Made by a program: the position numbers and the translations under genes | Notes under the pieces: generated by a model | Told to the model about the DNA's origin: nothing | The model's database searches: none | What the model saw: the letters and a program-made list of their open reading frames with translations, nothing else | Shown here: one piece after another, positions 24,623 to 35,443 of the stretch | Position numbering within the stretch: the stretch's first letter is position 1 | Layout of the letters: every line of letters begins with the position of its first letter | Source: Calliopum simillimum | Taxonomy: Eukaryota > Arthropoda > Insecta > Diptera > Lauxaniidae | Direction of reading: 5' to 3' | DNA length: 64,000 nucleotides | NCBI GenBank assembly: GCA_951812925.1 | Contig: OX638368.1 | Span: 20,275,187-20,339,186 of the forward strand

Positions 24623-24866
24623 CGGTCAATCACCTGCCGAAGCTGATTTAAATTTGCTAGAAACTGCACGTCGCTGTGAACTTTACGGCATGAAAATGCA
24701 TCCAGCTAAGGATGTTGAAGGTGTACCATTAAATTTAGCTGTAGCACATATGGGTATAGCAGTCTTCCAAAATTTAACACGTATTAATACATTTTCCTGG
24801 GCCAAAATACGTAAAATATCTTTTAAACGTAAACGTTTTCTAGTAAAATTACACCCAGAGGGTTAT
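24623..24866 (+). CDS. Cdep: Cdep exon: FERM F2 end and F3 start
   Basis: Encodes [30 protein letters not shown], which closes F2, and the PH/PTB-like F3 lobe with [32 protein letters not shown] and LVKLHPEG. These are among the most recognisable FERM-FARP segments and are the main basis for the family call. The acceptor is ttcag at 24622; the exon ends in phase 0 after Tyr at the donor gtaagt (24867). The intron that follows (24867-25380) contains a run of about 20-base degenerate repeats. Confidence 0.95.
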
Positions 24867-24964
24867 GTAAGTACATCAATACTACAGGTTTTATACTCCA
24901 AGTTAAACCTTTCAACATCTTTTATTAAATCAAAAAAGACTTGTTCAAAACAAAACAAATGATT

Positions 24965-25290
24965 TAAAAAAGGTTTAATTCGATTCGGAAAAATGTTAAT
25001 TTGATTGAAAAAAGTTTTATTTTAATTGAAAAAGGTTAATTTTGATTTGGAAAGATGTTAATTTGAGTTGGAAAAGTTTAATTTGAATTAAAAAAAAAAG
25101 TTTAATTTGATAGAAAAGGTTTAATTTGCTTTGGAAATGTTTATCTTGACTTGATAAAAAATTGATTTGATTTGAAAAAAGGTTAATTTGATTTGGAAAA
25201 ACGTTCATTTAATTTGGAAAAAGGTTAATATGCCTTGGAAAAGGTTTAATTTAATTTGAAAAAAGTTCTATTTGTTTTGGAAAAAATTTT
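24965..25290. repeat. Intronic ~20-base degenerate repeat
   Basis: About fifteen tandem variants of GGTTAATTTGATTTGGAAAA fill most of the intron between FERM exons 24623-24866 and 25381-25541. Units differ by point changes and small indels. No protein is encoded. Confidence 0.75.
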
Positions 25291-25380
25291 ACTTGGAGTG
25301 GAAAGCCTGTACATCTTTGTTAAAGTTGAGTTGAACTATAAAATTTTTGTTTATTTCTTTCAATTTAATCGAAAAAACAG

Positions 25381-25541
25381 GGTTACTACAAAGACACTGT
25401 CGAATTTTTCTTTGAAGGACGTAATGAATGTAAAAACTTTTGGAAAAAATGTGTTGAAAATCATGGCTTCTTTCGTTGTGCTGCCGTACAAAATCCACCA
25501 AGACGAAAAGCACGTGTGCTATCGCGAGGTAGCTCTTTTCG
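25381..25541 (+). CDS. Cdep: Cdep exon: FERM F3 end and FERM-adjacent start
   Basis: Encodes the end of the F3 lobe (YYKDTVEFFFEGRNECKNFWKKCVENHGFFRC) and the beginning of the FERM-adjacent region (RRKARVLSRGSSFR). The Trp-Lys-x-Cys-Val-Glu helix and the LSRGSSFRYSG junction match FARP1/2 and band-4.1-type FERM-adjacent domains. It starts in phase 0 after cag (25380) and leaves two bases of an Arg codon at cg/gttagt (25542). An alternative glycine acceptor at 25382 would break the phase, so the stated boundary is preferred. Confidence 0.93.
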
Positions 25542-25610
25542 GTTAGTGTTTTAAAACTGGATTTTATTTTTTGTTTCATTATTGATATATAAAATTATTT
25601 ATTTTTGCAG

Positions 25611-25685
25611 TTATAGTGGTAAAACTCAAAAGCAAATTATTGAATTTGTTCGTGAGAATTATGTGAAGCGTCAAACTTTCCAAAG
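25611..25685 (+). CDS. Cdep: Cdep exon: FERM-adjacent segment
   Basis: A 75-base exon encoding YSGKTQKQIIEFVRENYVKRQTFQ, the rest of the FERM-adjacent motif, which in this family often carries regulatory phosphorylation sites. The acceptor is ttttgcag (25610), and the donor aaag/gtaagt (25686) is a strong consensus. Phase in is 2 and phase out is 2. The next coding exon lies 9.6 kb downstream, past several transposon insertions. Confidence 0.92.
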
Positions 25686-25839
25686 GTAAGTGCGATTTCT
25701 TAATTACTTTCTAAATAAATAAAAAAAAAAAAACATTTTCGTTTGTGCTTAATTTTTTGATTATATTTATTTTTTAATTCAATTAAAGTGAAGACCAAGA
25801 CTTGGACAATGATAAATACGAGTTTTATTTAAAATTGGT

Positions 25840-26741
25840 TTATTTGTAAGAAACATCTAGGAAGCAACATAAAGCATAAAGAACTATATGGGTAATTTCA
25901 CAAAAAAGTCATAATTTTTCGTCCCATTAGTTTTGAACACAAAGAAATGTCTACTTTGACTCTACTTTGGTAGAATTCGTTACTGTCTACCGTTTTCTAA
26001 ATGTTTCATAGGTTACTTTCATCATTAAAGTATTATGCTAAGATTCATGAGGACTGAAGAGGTCAAAATGCCTTCACCGTGCCTATCCTCAGCGACAAAA
26101 TTTGATATCAGAGCAATTTTAACAAGTTTAAAAACTAGAAAGATGAATAAGATTTGGGTGTTAAGAATCTTGTAACGTTGCACAATATACTGGAAAAAAA
26201 GTTGTCCTCAAGTTTTGATCAATTTTGGTCTTATTTGACTTATCTTCCAATGGATTAAAAAGCACTAGTGATTCGTAATCCTGAATATTTGTACTAATTG
26301 TTTTCGTCGTGTTGAATTGGTTATTAAGTTCTTATGTTAATATTCAACACAAAGTATTTCGTTAATTTTGATTGTGCAAAAAGTAAGCCTTTACCGTGGA
26401 AAAAAACCCTCTTTTTTTTGAAATAAACAAATTTATTTCACTTCAAAAAGGCGTCTTTCACACATATAGAGCGGAAAAAAGTTCCTTTCCCATGTCATGC
26501 CTTTACCGTGGATATTTTGAGGTATTTTAAAATTTATTGTGGAAAATTGCTTGGAAAACTAAAATATAATTTCCAGGTGATTTATCATTTTTATTACGTT
26601 TATTTCAACTATTTGCGGCCACGAAATAGATTTTTTTTTTTTTTTGAATCAAAACTATGGCTTTTTTGTGGAATTTTCCAAGTGTTACATATTCCCAAAA
26701 AGCGTCTATGACGAAATAAATATACTGTTTCTTACAAATAA
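25840..26741. mobile_element. Candidate 900-bp TIR element in FERM intron
   Basis: TTATTTGTAAGAAACA at 25840 is exactly mirrored at 26726-26741. The interior has a thrice-repeated CCTT(T/C)ACCGTG phrase (near 26080, 26390, 26500) and no coding capacity. Target duplication is not evident, so the boundary call is tentative. Confidence 0.45.
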
Positions 26742-29280
26742 GAATTAGGTTTGGTCTAACTAAAAATAAACAAAAAAAAATTTTTTTTTTATTTTTGCTT
26801 TTTTTTTTTCAAATAAAAAGTTAAAGCTAAACATATTCGATTGCTTCAAAAAACTAATGGCATTAATTTTGCGAAAAATGCCATAGTTTTTTAAGTGTAT
26901 TGCCGTTTTGTATTTTAATTTTTACATGTTTCAAATAATTTAAATCACTGATTCATATTTGCATTAAACAAACCAAAAAACATTATCATTAAAGCAAATT
27001 ATATCATGCATCATGATTTTTATGTTCATATCCAAAAAAACACAGTATTTTTCTCCGTTTAGGCAAAAACTTGGCTACCGGAAATATTTAAATTTATTGC
27101 TTATTTTATTCAAAATTTTATTAATAAAACAATTCCACCACAAATATAACAATATCATCATCTCAAAACCCTTATAAACTGAAAGCCTTAGAAAAGAGAA
27201 GAGGATTTGTACTAATTGGTTAATAAAAAGGATACGAAAAAACAGAAATATATAAAGCGTTTAACAATTTAAAATACTTTAATTTATCCTATTACATTTT
27301 ATTTGTGTAAAAATTGTTTTTTTTTTTTTCTTTTTTATGATTTGTGAGCTCGGGTGTGCTGCGTGTCTGTGTATTTTTTTGCCTTATCCCACCAATTCCA
27401 TTCTGTACAGAAATTGGCATTTTAGCTTTAATTTTCCAAAATACTTTAGTTTCATTATAGCATTTTTACTCAATATTCCTTAAGAATCACGGTTTTTCTT
27501 TTCCATTTCATCATTGATCATTCAATAATATTTCATAACCAAAGAAAAAGAACAAAAATCAAAAGCTCATCTCATCGAGCACTTAAATTAATTTTATTTT
27601 TATCAATTAATTCTAAGCTTTATGAAATAGTCATTATTTTTACGTGTAGTGATTTGTAAATGTTAAATATTTTAATATGTATGTGTTAGTATTATGATGA
27701 AAACCAAAAAAAGAGATCAAATAGAATATTAATGTGTAGTTTTAGTTTGCTTTTGTTAATTTATAGTGAATACAACAATCTACATAAGTTGATTTTGAAA
27801 CCTTTCTCGATATTGACAAAGTTGTAATTTTTGTGAGAAAAAAGTTGACAGAAAGAAGTCAAATAATATTTAAACATGGTCAGCAATTTTTTAATTGGAA
27901 TCGCTTTATTGAAGAGTTTTAAAATAAATGTTAATAGTCGAGATCACTGCCGCACTAAGAGTTATTCAGGATAAAGGGTCCTTTTCCTATAGAAAAGTCG
28001 AAAGAATTAATTTCGTATGGCTTATTTCTTAGGATATATCTCAATTATAGATATACATATGTATACTTTATACAAGTGTGAATAGTAATATACGTGTGTC
28101 AAATTACTATAACTCATGAAATGTAATTCGTTCCAAAAATTTCTGGAGGAAATTGTCTAGCTACAAAATTGTGGACCAACATTTTTCTGTAGAAATAACC
28201 ATTACCGATATATCTGCAAAAGACTGATTTTCGCGACATTTGAGGCTGAATAACTTTCCATGTGGCAGTGATCTCGATGACAATTTTTGACATTTGCTTA
28301 AATATTGCCAAAATTGCTGGCTCTAATATTTGATCAGTAAGTCTTATTTTACTAGACTATGGTACAATTAGGCATTAAACCTGGGACCACAAGATAATTT
28401 TGAAGTTATTGGGTTCCAATTAAGCAACGATATGGTCGAATATAATCGTTTTTTGCAAGTAGCTCGTTTATATACCCAGAGTTTTTAAAAACCTTGCTTA
28501 GATATACATGTGTACATTGATCTTGCAAATATTTAGCACCAAGTTGAAATCCGTTACAGTAATGGATCAAATTAACCATTAATCCCAAACCAATATCATA
28601 AGACATGTCACTTTTTTCCACTTTTTGACTGTTTTAAATTAGAGAATAAAGCTACTCGGGTATGCAATTAGTAGAGAATCTATTTTTATAAACAATTTTT
28701 TTTTTTTTTTTTACAAAAGCATTATATATAGTATATATAAAAAAGATTTCGAAGTAAATAGCCAACAATTACCTTGATCAGTTTTCTTGCTGACTCCAAT
28801 ACTTATTTAGATGTTTTTGGTTCGCCACTAGAAAAAATGTTTGTATAGTTAAACTAAAACCATTTTTGATATAATTTTTGATTAAAAAAATTTATGTAAA
28901 CTTGACACGTTTCTCCCTATTCCCGTTGTAGTTATCATTATGGTTTCTAAGTTGTTTTCGACAGTCGTTTTAGCTGAATCAGATCTATGATAATATGGCT
29001 GATTGCTTCTTTCTACTAATGACTTCGTTTTTTCAATATATTTCCATAATTCAAATTTACAAAAGGAATGATGGTAAAAACTAAAACAACTTAGAAATAG
29101 AAACAACAATTAAAAAGCCAACGGTGGGATTAGTATTTTAATTTTTCTTAGTAGATTTACGCTTTTAAAAACTTCACACAATCATACTTGAACTATATTA
29201 TATCTCTTAAAATTTTAGTCTACCTTGCTACTACATCTCTAATCATGTAGTTTGGACAAAAATAGTGATTTTACAATATA
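26742..29280. other. Intronic sequence, no feature recognised
   Basis: Long AT-rich intronic DNA between FERM-adjacent exon 25611-25685 and the linker exon; scattered homopolymer T/A runs, no repeats bounded by inverted ends found. Confidence 0.45.
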
Positions 29281-29284
29281 TTAA

Positions 29285-29996
29285 GGGGACATTCGCTTTT
29301 GTAATTGAAAAGAAAAACACTTTTTTAAAAATTTTATTATGAAAAAACTATTATATTTATTGACAAAATTTCTTTTGGACATTGTTAAACACTGTTTAAG
29401 AAATATGAAAATTTTTTTTTTTTTTTTTGTTTATAGTTTCCCTTAGCTGCTGTAGAGGGCGCCATCCCAAAGTTACTTTTTAAACGGTAGGAAATATTTT
29501 AGACCTCCTGTAACAGATTTTTGAAAAATTTAAAATGGATTTTATTCATGAGACCCAAAACTATACAATAAGCCTATAAAATTCATACTTTTTTATATTT
29601 TGAAGTTTTTGTATGAATATTTATAAAAAATGCGAAAAAATTGCGGGACCTACCTCAAAAAATGCCCCGTAAAAAAAGGGGGGCGTATTTTTTAAAACCT
29701 TCAGAGGTTTATTGTTTAATATTTTTTATGAATAATCGAATGCTTTTGGGTTTTTTAAAATCCGTCGAGTAGATTCGGCGAAAAATTTCCTACCAGTTTG
29801 AAAAGTAACTTTTGGATGACGCCCTCTACAGCAGCCAAGGGAAACTAAAAATAAAAAAAATAAAATTTTTATCATATTTTTTGGACAATACTTAACAATA
29901 TTCAAAACAAATTTTGTTAATAAATATAATAGTTTTTTCATAATAAAATTTTTAAAAAGTGTTTTTTTGTTTTCAATTACAAAAGCGAATGTCCGC
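29285..29996. mobile_element. Palindromic element flanked by TTAA
   Basis: Left arm begins GGGGACATTCGCTTTTGTAA, right arm read on the other strand GCGGACATTCGCTTTTGTAA; both are preceded by TTAA (29281-29284 and 29997-30000). The arms share about 240 bp, including a CTGCTGTAGAGGGCG block, around an inner non-palindromic spacer. TTAA duplication is a piggyBac-superfamily trait (family knowledge), but the termini lack the usual CCC start. No transposase present. Confidence 0.7.
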
Positions 29997-30520
29997 TTAA
30001 TAAATAGTGAAAACATTAGAATTTAGCTACTAAGTACATTCACTAGCTGTAATAAATTCATAAAAATATATATTCATTCTCAAACTGTTTTATATATGGG
30101 ATACCGTACGTGTGGACGGCCTGCTTTCAAAATTTGTAATAAAAAGAACACATAGACTTGTAAAATATAGATCTGTGATCTTTTTTGCTGCCGATATTGT
30201 TACCTTCATTTGATTATTGTGCCCTGTACTCGATTCTTTTGAGGACTTAAAATTTAAATTTTGGTTTATTTGAAGACCAAAATACCACTTGTTTTTTATC
30301 CAGTTTTTAAAGATAACATGTTGAGAGGTTAACTAAATAACTTGCAAAAATGTGTTCCATGCTATAGTTGGACCTGTTTCGCTCTAATAATATGTACTGC
30401 AGTGAAGTTAACATTAAAAAATGTGTTTTTTTAAAAATCACTTAAATCTTCACCTTTATGCAGAGCTTTCGTAAGTCTTAAAATCTAAACTCTACTACTC
30501 CGAAACAAATCGAAAAATAA

Positions 30521-31076
30521 CACAGTGCAACAAATTGATGGAAAACCAATCTGATCTCGATAACTTGTTTAGACTAATTCAGAATCGCTGATTCCGAATC
30601 TGGCAACAGTTTTTTCCTATCACGTCTGTGATCTGAGTTATCCTTGATTTAGAGTGCAAAAAACGCTATTTTCAGACAAATGATGTACATTCAGGAAATA
30701 GTATAGTTCACTTTTATCAGCGGTGTTGAATAGCCCTGATCTTCCCCTTCAAACTAAAACTTTAACTTTTCCAATTGGATCATCACTTTCCGAGATATCA
30801 GCTATTGAAGTAAAGGTATCGCAAATACCGGTAAAGGACTCTATTAAATTTGTATAGCTTGATCTGGGCTATTCAATGTCGTTGACAAAAATGAACTACA
30901 CTACTCCCTGGATGTACGCTATATGTCTGAACATAGCATTTTCTGCACTTAAATTCAAGGATAACTCGGATATCTGACGTGACTGGAAAAAACGGTTGCC
31001 AGATTCTGAATCAACCACCTTGAATTAGTCAAAAAAAGTCATAGAGATCAAATTCAGATTTTTGTGTTGCACAGTG
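30521..31076. mobile_element. Palindromic element with CAC(A/T)GTGCAACA ends
   Basis: Left end CACAGTGCAACAAA, right end on the other strand CACTGTGCAACACA, 556 bp apart; arms pair through TCTGGCAAC/GTTGCCAGA, TGTACATTCAGG/CCTGGATGTAC and AATAGCCC/GGGCTATT blocks around a centre near 30800. TAA flanks both ends (a possible 3-base target duplication). No protein. Confidence 0.65.
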
Positions 31077-31737
31077 TAATTTACAGGCTTGTTTCTCTTG
31101 AAGCATATGCAATTCATCGTCCCAGTTCTCTTCTATCCCATACGCATATTACCTCTGAACTGACGATATAGTTTATTGAGTATGTCTTAAAAACATAGAA
31201 ATAAGGAACTAAGACGTTTACGGGTTTTTGTTACAGAATTCAGTCAATGGGTCATTTAAAAACCGTGAATTGCTTCTAAATTAGAGGGAGGAAATAGGAG
31301 AGAGGGGGAAAATTAATCCTTTACAATTTTTTCAATATATCTAGCGAAACCAGCGAAATTTTCCTGCGTATTTGCTTATGCTAAAAATTTTGAACAAATT
31401 CGAATTCTTGTGTATTTTTACTTTTTGGATTTAACTTTTTTTTGAGTCACGTATTTTTTGGACGATTCTAAGCATTTTTTGTCTAATACACTTTTTTCGT
31501 GAGACACCTTTCTTTGTATTGTGAAAATCCGTTTTTCCGACCATTTCCATGTTCGAGTGGCCATATTTTTAACCTAAGAAATTTTTCAATTAAGCATTTT
31601 AAAGTGAATTTTATCTACTTTTTTATATTGGTATATGTCTTTACCTATCTCTGACCCAAAAAAGTTATAGCCAAAAAGTAAAAAACACAAGAATTTTAAT
31701 TTTTTTGGTTTCAACAATTTTAGCAAAAGCAATTTTT

Positions 31738-31800
31738 ATACCCTACACCCATAAATTCACTTTCTTCCGTTTGTAAAGCAAAGTGTATATGGTGCATTAC
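31738..31800 (+). mobile_element. Helentron-like element 5' end fragment
   Basis: tataccctacacccataaat and TTCCGTTTGTAAAGC match the left end of 8663-9588, then similarity ends. Confidence 0.55.
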
Positions 31801-32504
31801 ACACCTTTCCGGATAGCATTTTGCTTTTGCATCTCCGATTTATTTAGGGAATATTTAAGTGAAGTTTTTTCAGACTTTTTTTTTTAAAATTTAGTTTTGA
31901 AAGTTGAAAATTTAATAAAAAAATTATTTAAAAAAATTTTTTGTTCTTTTTTTATAAAAATTTCCTTAAAAAAAACAAAACTTTAAAAAAAATTCTATGA
32001 TTTGGTTGACTATTGACGGAGTTATGAGCATTTCAAAAAATTACTAAATGCTGTTTTTGCAGTTTTTTAAGTTTTTTGAAAATTTATATCTCTGAAACGG
32101 CTCGATGAAAAAAATAATAGATGCTAATCTCAACTAGTACTATAAAACAAAAAAGCTTCAAGAGCAAAATGCAATCCAGAAAGGGTAGTAATACCTAAAA
32201 TGCATCCTTTAGTCCAAAATTCATCACAAAAAATGCATTTTTCTAAGATAAAATCGTGATCAAAAGTCGCATTTCAGAACAAAAGGGCTTATATCCATAT
32301 AAGTTCATAGAAATTTTTAGAGTTTGATACAAAAAGACGTATTTTGAATAGTGGCCAAAAAAATTTTAATATTTTTTAAATGCCCCAGGCTACATAGGTG
32401 CTTACATACCATGCCTATAGACATCAAAATTAACTTCCAAATGGTGAAATAAGAGTGATTTTGAAACAAAAGGGCTTATTTGCAAACGTTTCAGAAAAAA
32501 AGCA
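31801..32504. other. Intronic sequence with AAAAGGGCTTAT repeats
   Basis: AT-rich intron. The word AAAAGGGCTTAT occurs near 32282 and 32468, and again just after the foldback at 34608, marking it as the sequence into which the foldback went. Confidence 0.45.
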
Positions 32505-34608
32505 CGGCGAGCCTTAACCAAAATAAAGTTTTATTGCAACCACGGAAAATTCGGCGTATGCAGGATTATTCTACTTAAAAACACTAATTAATAACTGTAA
32601 ATGAAAGTTTCGTACCTGATCGTCTGAAGAAGATATTGCATTTTTACTTTTTTTTTTTATTTGAGTGCATTTATTTTCATATTGTTTTAAGTTTGAAGAA
32701 AAATATAAAAAACTAAGCATGCAGAAAATTTTCTGCATGTCTTTTAATTTAAAAACCGCAAACCAAAATATCCTAGCTGATTCCATTCAGGAGATATTGA
32801 ATTTTAAACTATTTTTTATGCTTTTTTTAAAAAAATCCGTTTTTTGTATTTAAGACAAACACAAACAAAAACCAGCAACACTAATAGTCATTCCAGATGT
32901 GATTTTAGATGCTTAATCCGAATCCAGTCTTAGAATTGCTATATTACGTCTGAGTTTTGAGATATCCTTACATAAAAATTTAAAGGACACCATTTTTTCC
33001 TATTTTTGAAGTTATATAACAAGACAAGGTTATTTTAAGCCTGGTATGACAACTAATAGTCCTTGTTTTTTCTTCAAAACACAAGTAGACCAATATCGAT
33101 ATCTTTTTTTTTCTCGGAGATATCTTAACCTAAAATGCTAAAAAAGTGAAAAAACACGATTTTTTGCTATATTGAATGTCATATGCAGGACGCACAAAAT
33201 TTTGCTGTGAATTTTTTTCACCAGAATCATTTGGTACTCTTCTTTGGCTTCAAACTGAGCTTTGAAATGGTAATTTATAATATTTCTCTGCAAAGTTATG
33301 ATAATTTTAAAATCACATCATGAAACTCAAAGTGAAAAATCTCAGTTTTTGGCTATATTTGAGGTTGTATACAGTACGGACGAAATGTGCCTACCTTTTT
33401 TTACTGACCGAATCATGTTATACCATTCTTTATCTTCAAAATGAGCTATAAAGTGGTGTCCTGTGATTATTTTCTACAAAGTTGTGAGTTTGCACTCCAT
33501 AATGTATTATTTAAATGGCCATAACTTTGTAGAAAACAATCAAAGGACACCACTTTATAGCTCATTTTGGAGATAAAAAATGGTATAACATGATTCGGTC
33601 AGTAAAAAAAGGCAGGCAAATTTCTTCCGTACTGTATACAACCTCAAATATAGCCAAAAACCGAGATTTTTCACTTTGAGTTTCATGATGTGATTATAAA
33701 ATTATCATAACTTTGCAGAGAAATATTATAAATTACCATTTGATAGCTCAGTTTGAAGCCAAAGAAGAGTACCAAATGATTCTGGTAATAGTAATTCACA
33801 GAAAAATTTTGTGAGTCCTGCATATGACATCCAATGTAGCCAAAAATCGTGTTTTTTCACTTTTTTAGCATTTTAGGTTAAGAAATCTCCGAGAAAAAAA
33901 AAGATATCGATATTGGTCTACTTGTGTTTTGAAGAAAAAAACAAGGACTATTAGTTGTCATACCAGATTTTTTGGCTTAAAATAACCTTGTCTTGTTATA
34001 TAACTTCAAAAATAAGAAAAAAGGGTGTCCTTTAAACTTTTATGTAAGGTTATCTCCCCAGACGTAATATAGCAATTCTAAGACCGGATTCGGATTAAGC
34101 ATCAAAAATAACATCTGAAATGACTATTAGTGTTTCTGGTTTTTGTTTGTGTTTGTCTTAAATACAAAAAACGGATTTTTTTAAAAAAAGCATAAAAAAT
34201 AGTTTAAAATTCAATATCTCCTGAATGGAATCAGCTAGGATATTTTGGTTTTTAAATTAAAAGACATGCAGAAAATTTTCTGCATACTTAGTTTTTTATG
34301 GGGGTTATCGTGAATCAAGATTCCCCGGGAATTTTCTTAAACTGCAATAGAGAATGCACTGCAGTCTGAGAAAATTCCCCGGGAATTTTGATTCACTATA
34401 ACCCCCTATATTTTTCTTCAAACTTAAAACAATATGAAAATAAATGCACTCAAACAAAAAAATTAGTAAAAATGCAATATCTTCTTCAGATGATCAGGTA
34501 CGAAACTTTTATTTACAGTTATCAATTAGTGTTTTTAAGTAGAATAATCCTGCATACGCCGAATTTTCCGTGGTTGCAATAAAACTTTATTTTGGTTAAG
34601 GATCGCCG
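32505..34608. mobile_element. R3 foldback element, copy 1 (about 2.1 kb palindrome)
   Basis: Nearly the whole 2,104 bp is an inverted repeat around a short centre near 33500. The ends are CGGCGAGCCTTAACCAAAAT on the left and its mirror ATTTTGGTTAAGGATCGCCG on the right. Inner landmarks include TGTATACAGTACGGACGAAA-like and CCGAGATTTTTCACTTTGAG words in opposite orientations. It shares its core (about 32840-34180) with the foldback at 57952-59417. An AAAGGGCTTATTT(G/C)(C)AAA(C/T)GTTT direct repeat flanks it (32468-32490, 34608-34632). No protein is coded. Confidence 0.8.
34300..34406. mobile_element. 107-bp palindromic MITE inside the R3 right arm
   Basis: Ends GGGGGTTATCGTGAATCA and the mirrored TGATTCACTATAACCCCC enclose two CCCCGGGAATTTT blocks. 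TAT at 34297-34299 and 34407-34409 flanks it. The matching place in the left arm of the host foldback (near 32700, aaaatataaaaaact) lacks it and reads as the empty site with one TAT. Related fragments lie near 15445 and 61646. Confidence 0.85.
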
Positions 34609-35336
34609 AAAGGGCTTATTTCCAAATGTTTTTTAGTTTTTGCAATTACTGCAAATATGTTACAACAAAAATGTTAAGGGGATTAGAATCTTTGGTCAAC
34701 TCACTATAATACAGGAGACATTAAAAAAAAATATGTTATTGTAAACAGCCTATAAGAGTTTTTTCTCATTACTGAAAATTTGTTTAACATGGTTTTACGC
34801 CCTTTTGAAAAATAACTCCTCAATTAGCAAAATGTTTACAAATATTTTTTTTTTTTAATTTGTCATTCGCATTGTTCGCCACTGAATATATGTAAATACA
34901 TTAGTAGTTGTATGAAGTTGATCGTGCTAGTTCTCAGTTGTTTGGTGAAGTTTAGTAATGTAATATTTATCTAGTTTTGTTGTAGTATTATTGTTAGTAT
35001 TATTATTATTTTTAGTGTTTTCTGTTTCAATTTGTATTATATATTGTGATAACAACAATGAATCGTGAGTGACCCATATACAAATTGGAAGTAATAAACA
35101 AAATCTTTTGTCTCACTCACTTTTCACTCCCGCGAAGTTTTTTTTAAAAAATTTGTTAAGTTTTTTTTTCTTTCTTTTAATCTAAACTAATAATAAAATT
35201 AAATAAGAAAAGCAAGAATAATCTAACACATAAGCTTTTAACATTCTAAAGCTTTTGTTAACATTAACAAAATTGTGACGAAAACTAAGTTTACAAATAA
35301 AAACGTGGTATCCTCTTGTCTTTTCTTTTGCTGCAG
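34609..35336. other. Intronic sequence, no feature recognised
   Basis: AT-rich intron up to the linker exon, with a pyrimidine tract before ctgcag at 35336. Confidence 0.5.
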
Positions 35337-35443
35337 GTCTCAGTCATTCCGGCAAGGGCCATTGAATGCTAGTAGCCGAAGCCAATCGCATACGTATGTG
35401 AATTCCAGCATTTCAGCCAATCCCCTACTCCCAATTGACACTG
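35337..35443 (+). CDS. Cdep: Cdep linker exon with tandem donors
   Basis: Encodes a Ser-rich linker (SQSFRQGPLNASSRSQSHTYVNSSISANPLLPIDT) directly after the FERM-adjacent region. The acceptor is a pyrimidine tract ending ctgcag (35336). The 3' end is ambiguous: the sequence ctggtttgta offers a donor after 35443 (better match at -1 and +5) and a second after 35447 (better at +3), the GYNNGY tandem-donor arrangement. The first leaves phase 1, which fits exon 35659 in frame A and also exon 63330 (GAT, Asp-Val-Tyr). The second leaves phase 2 and reads exon 35659 in frame B. No domain is recognised in this exon. Confidence 0.85.

Noticed and set aside
24867..25380. CRISPR-like array in the repeat intron
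   Set aside because: Eukaryotic intron with degenerate, contiguous ~20-base repeats and no unique spacers.
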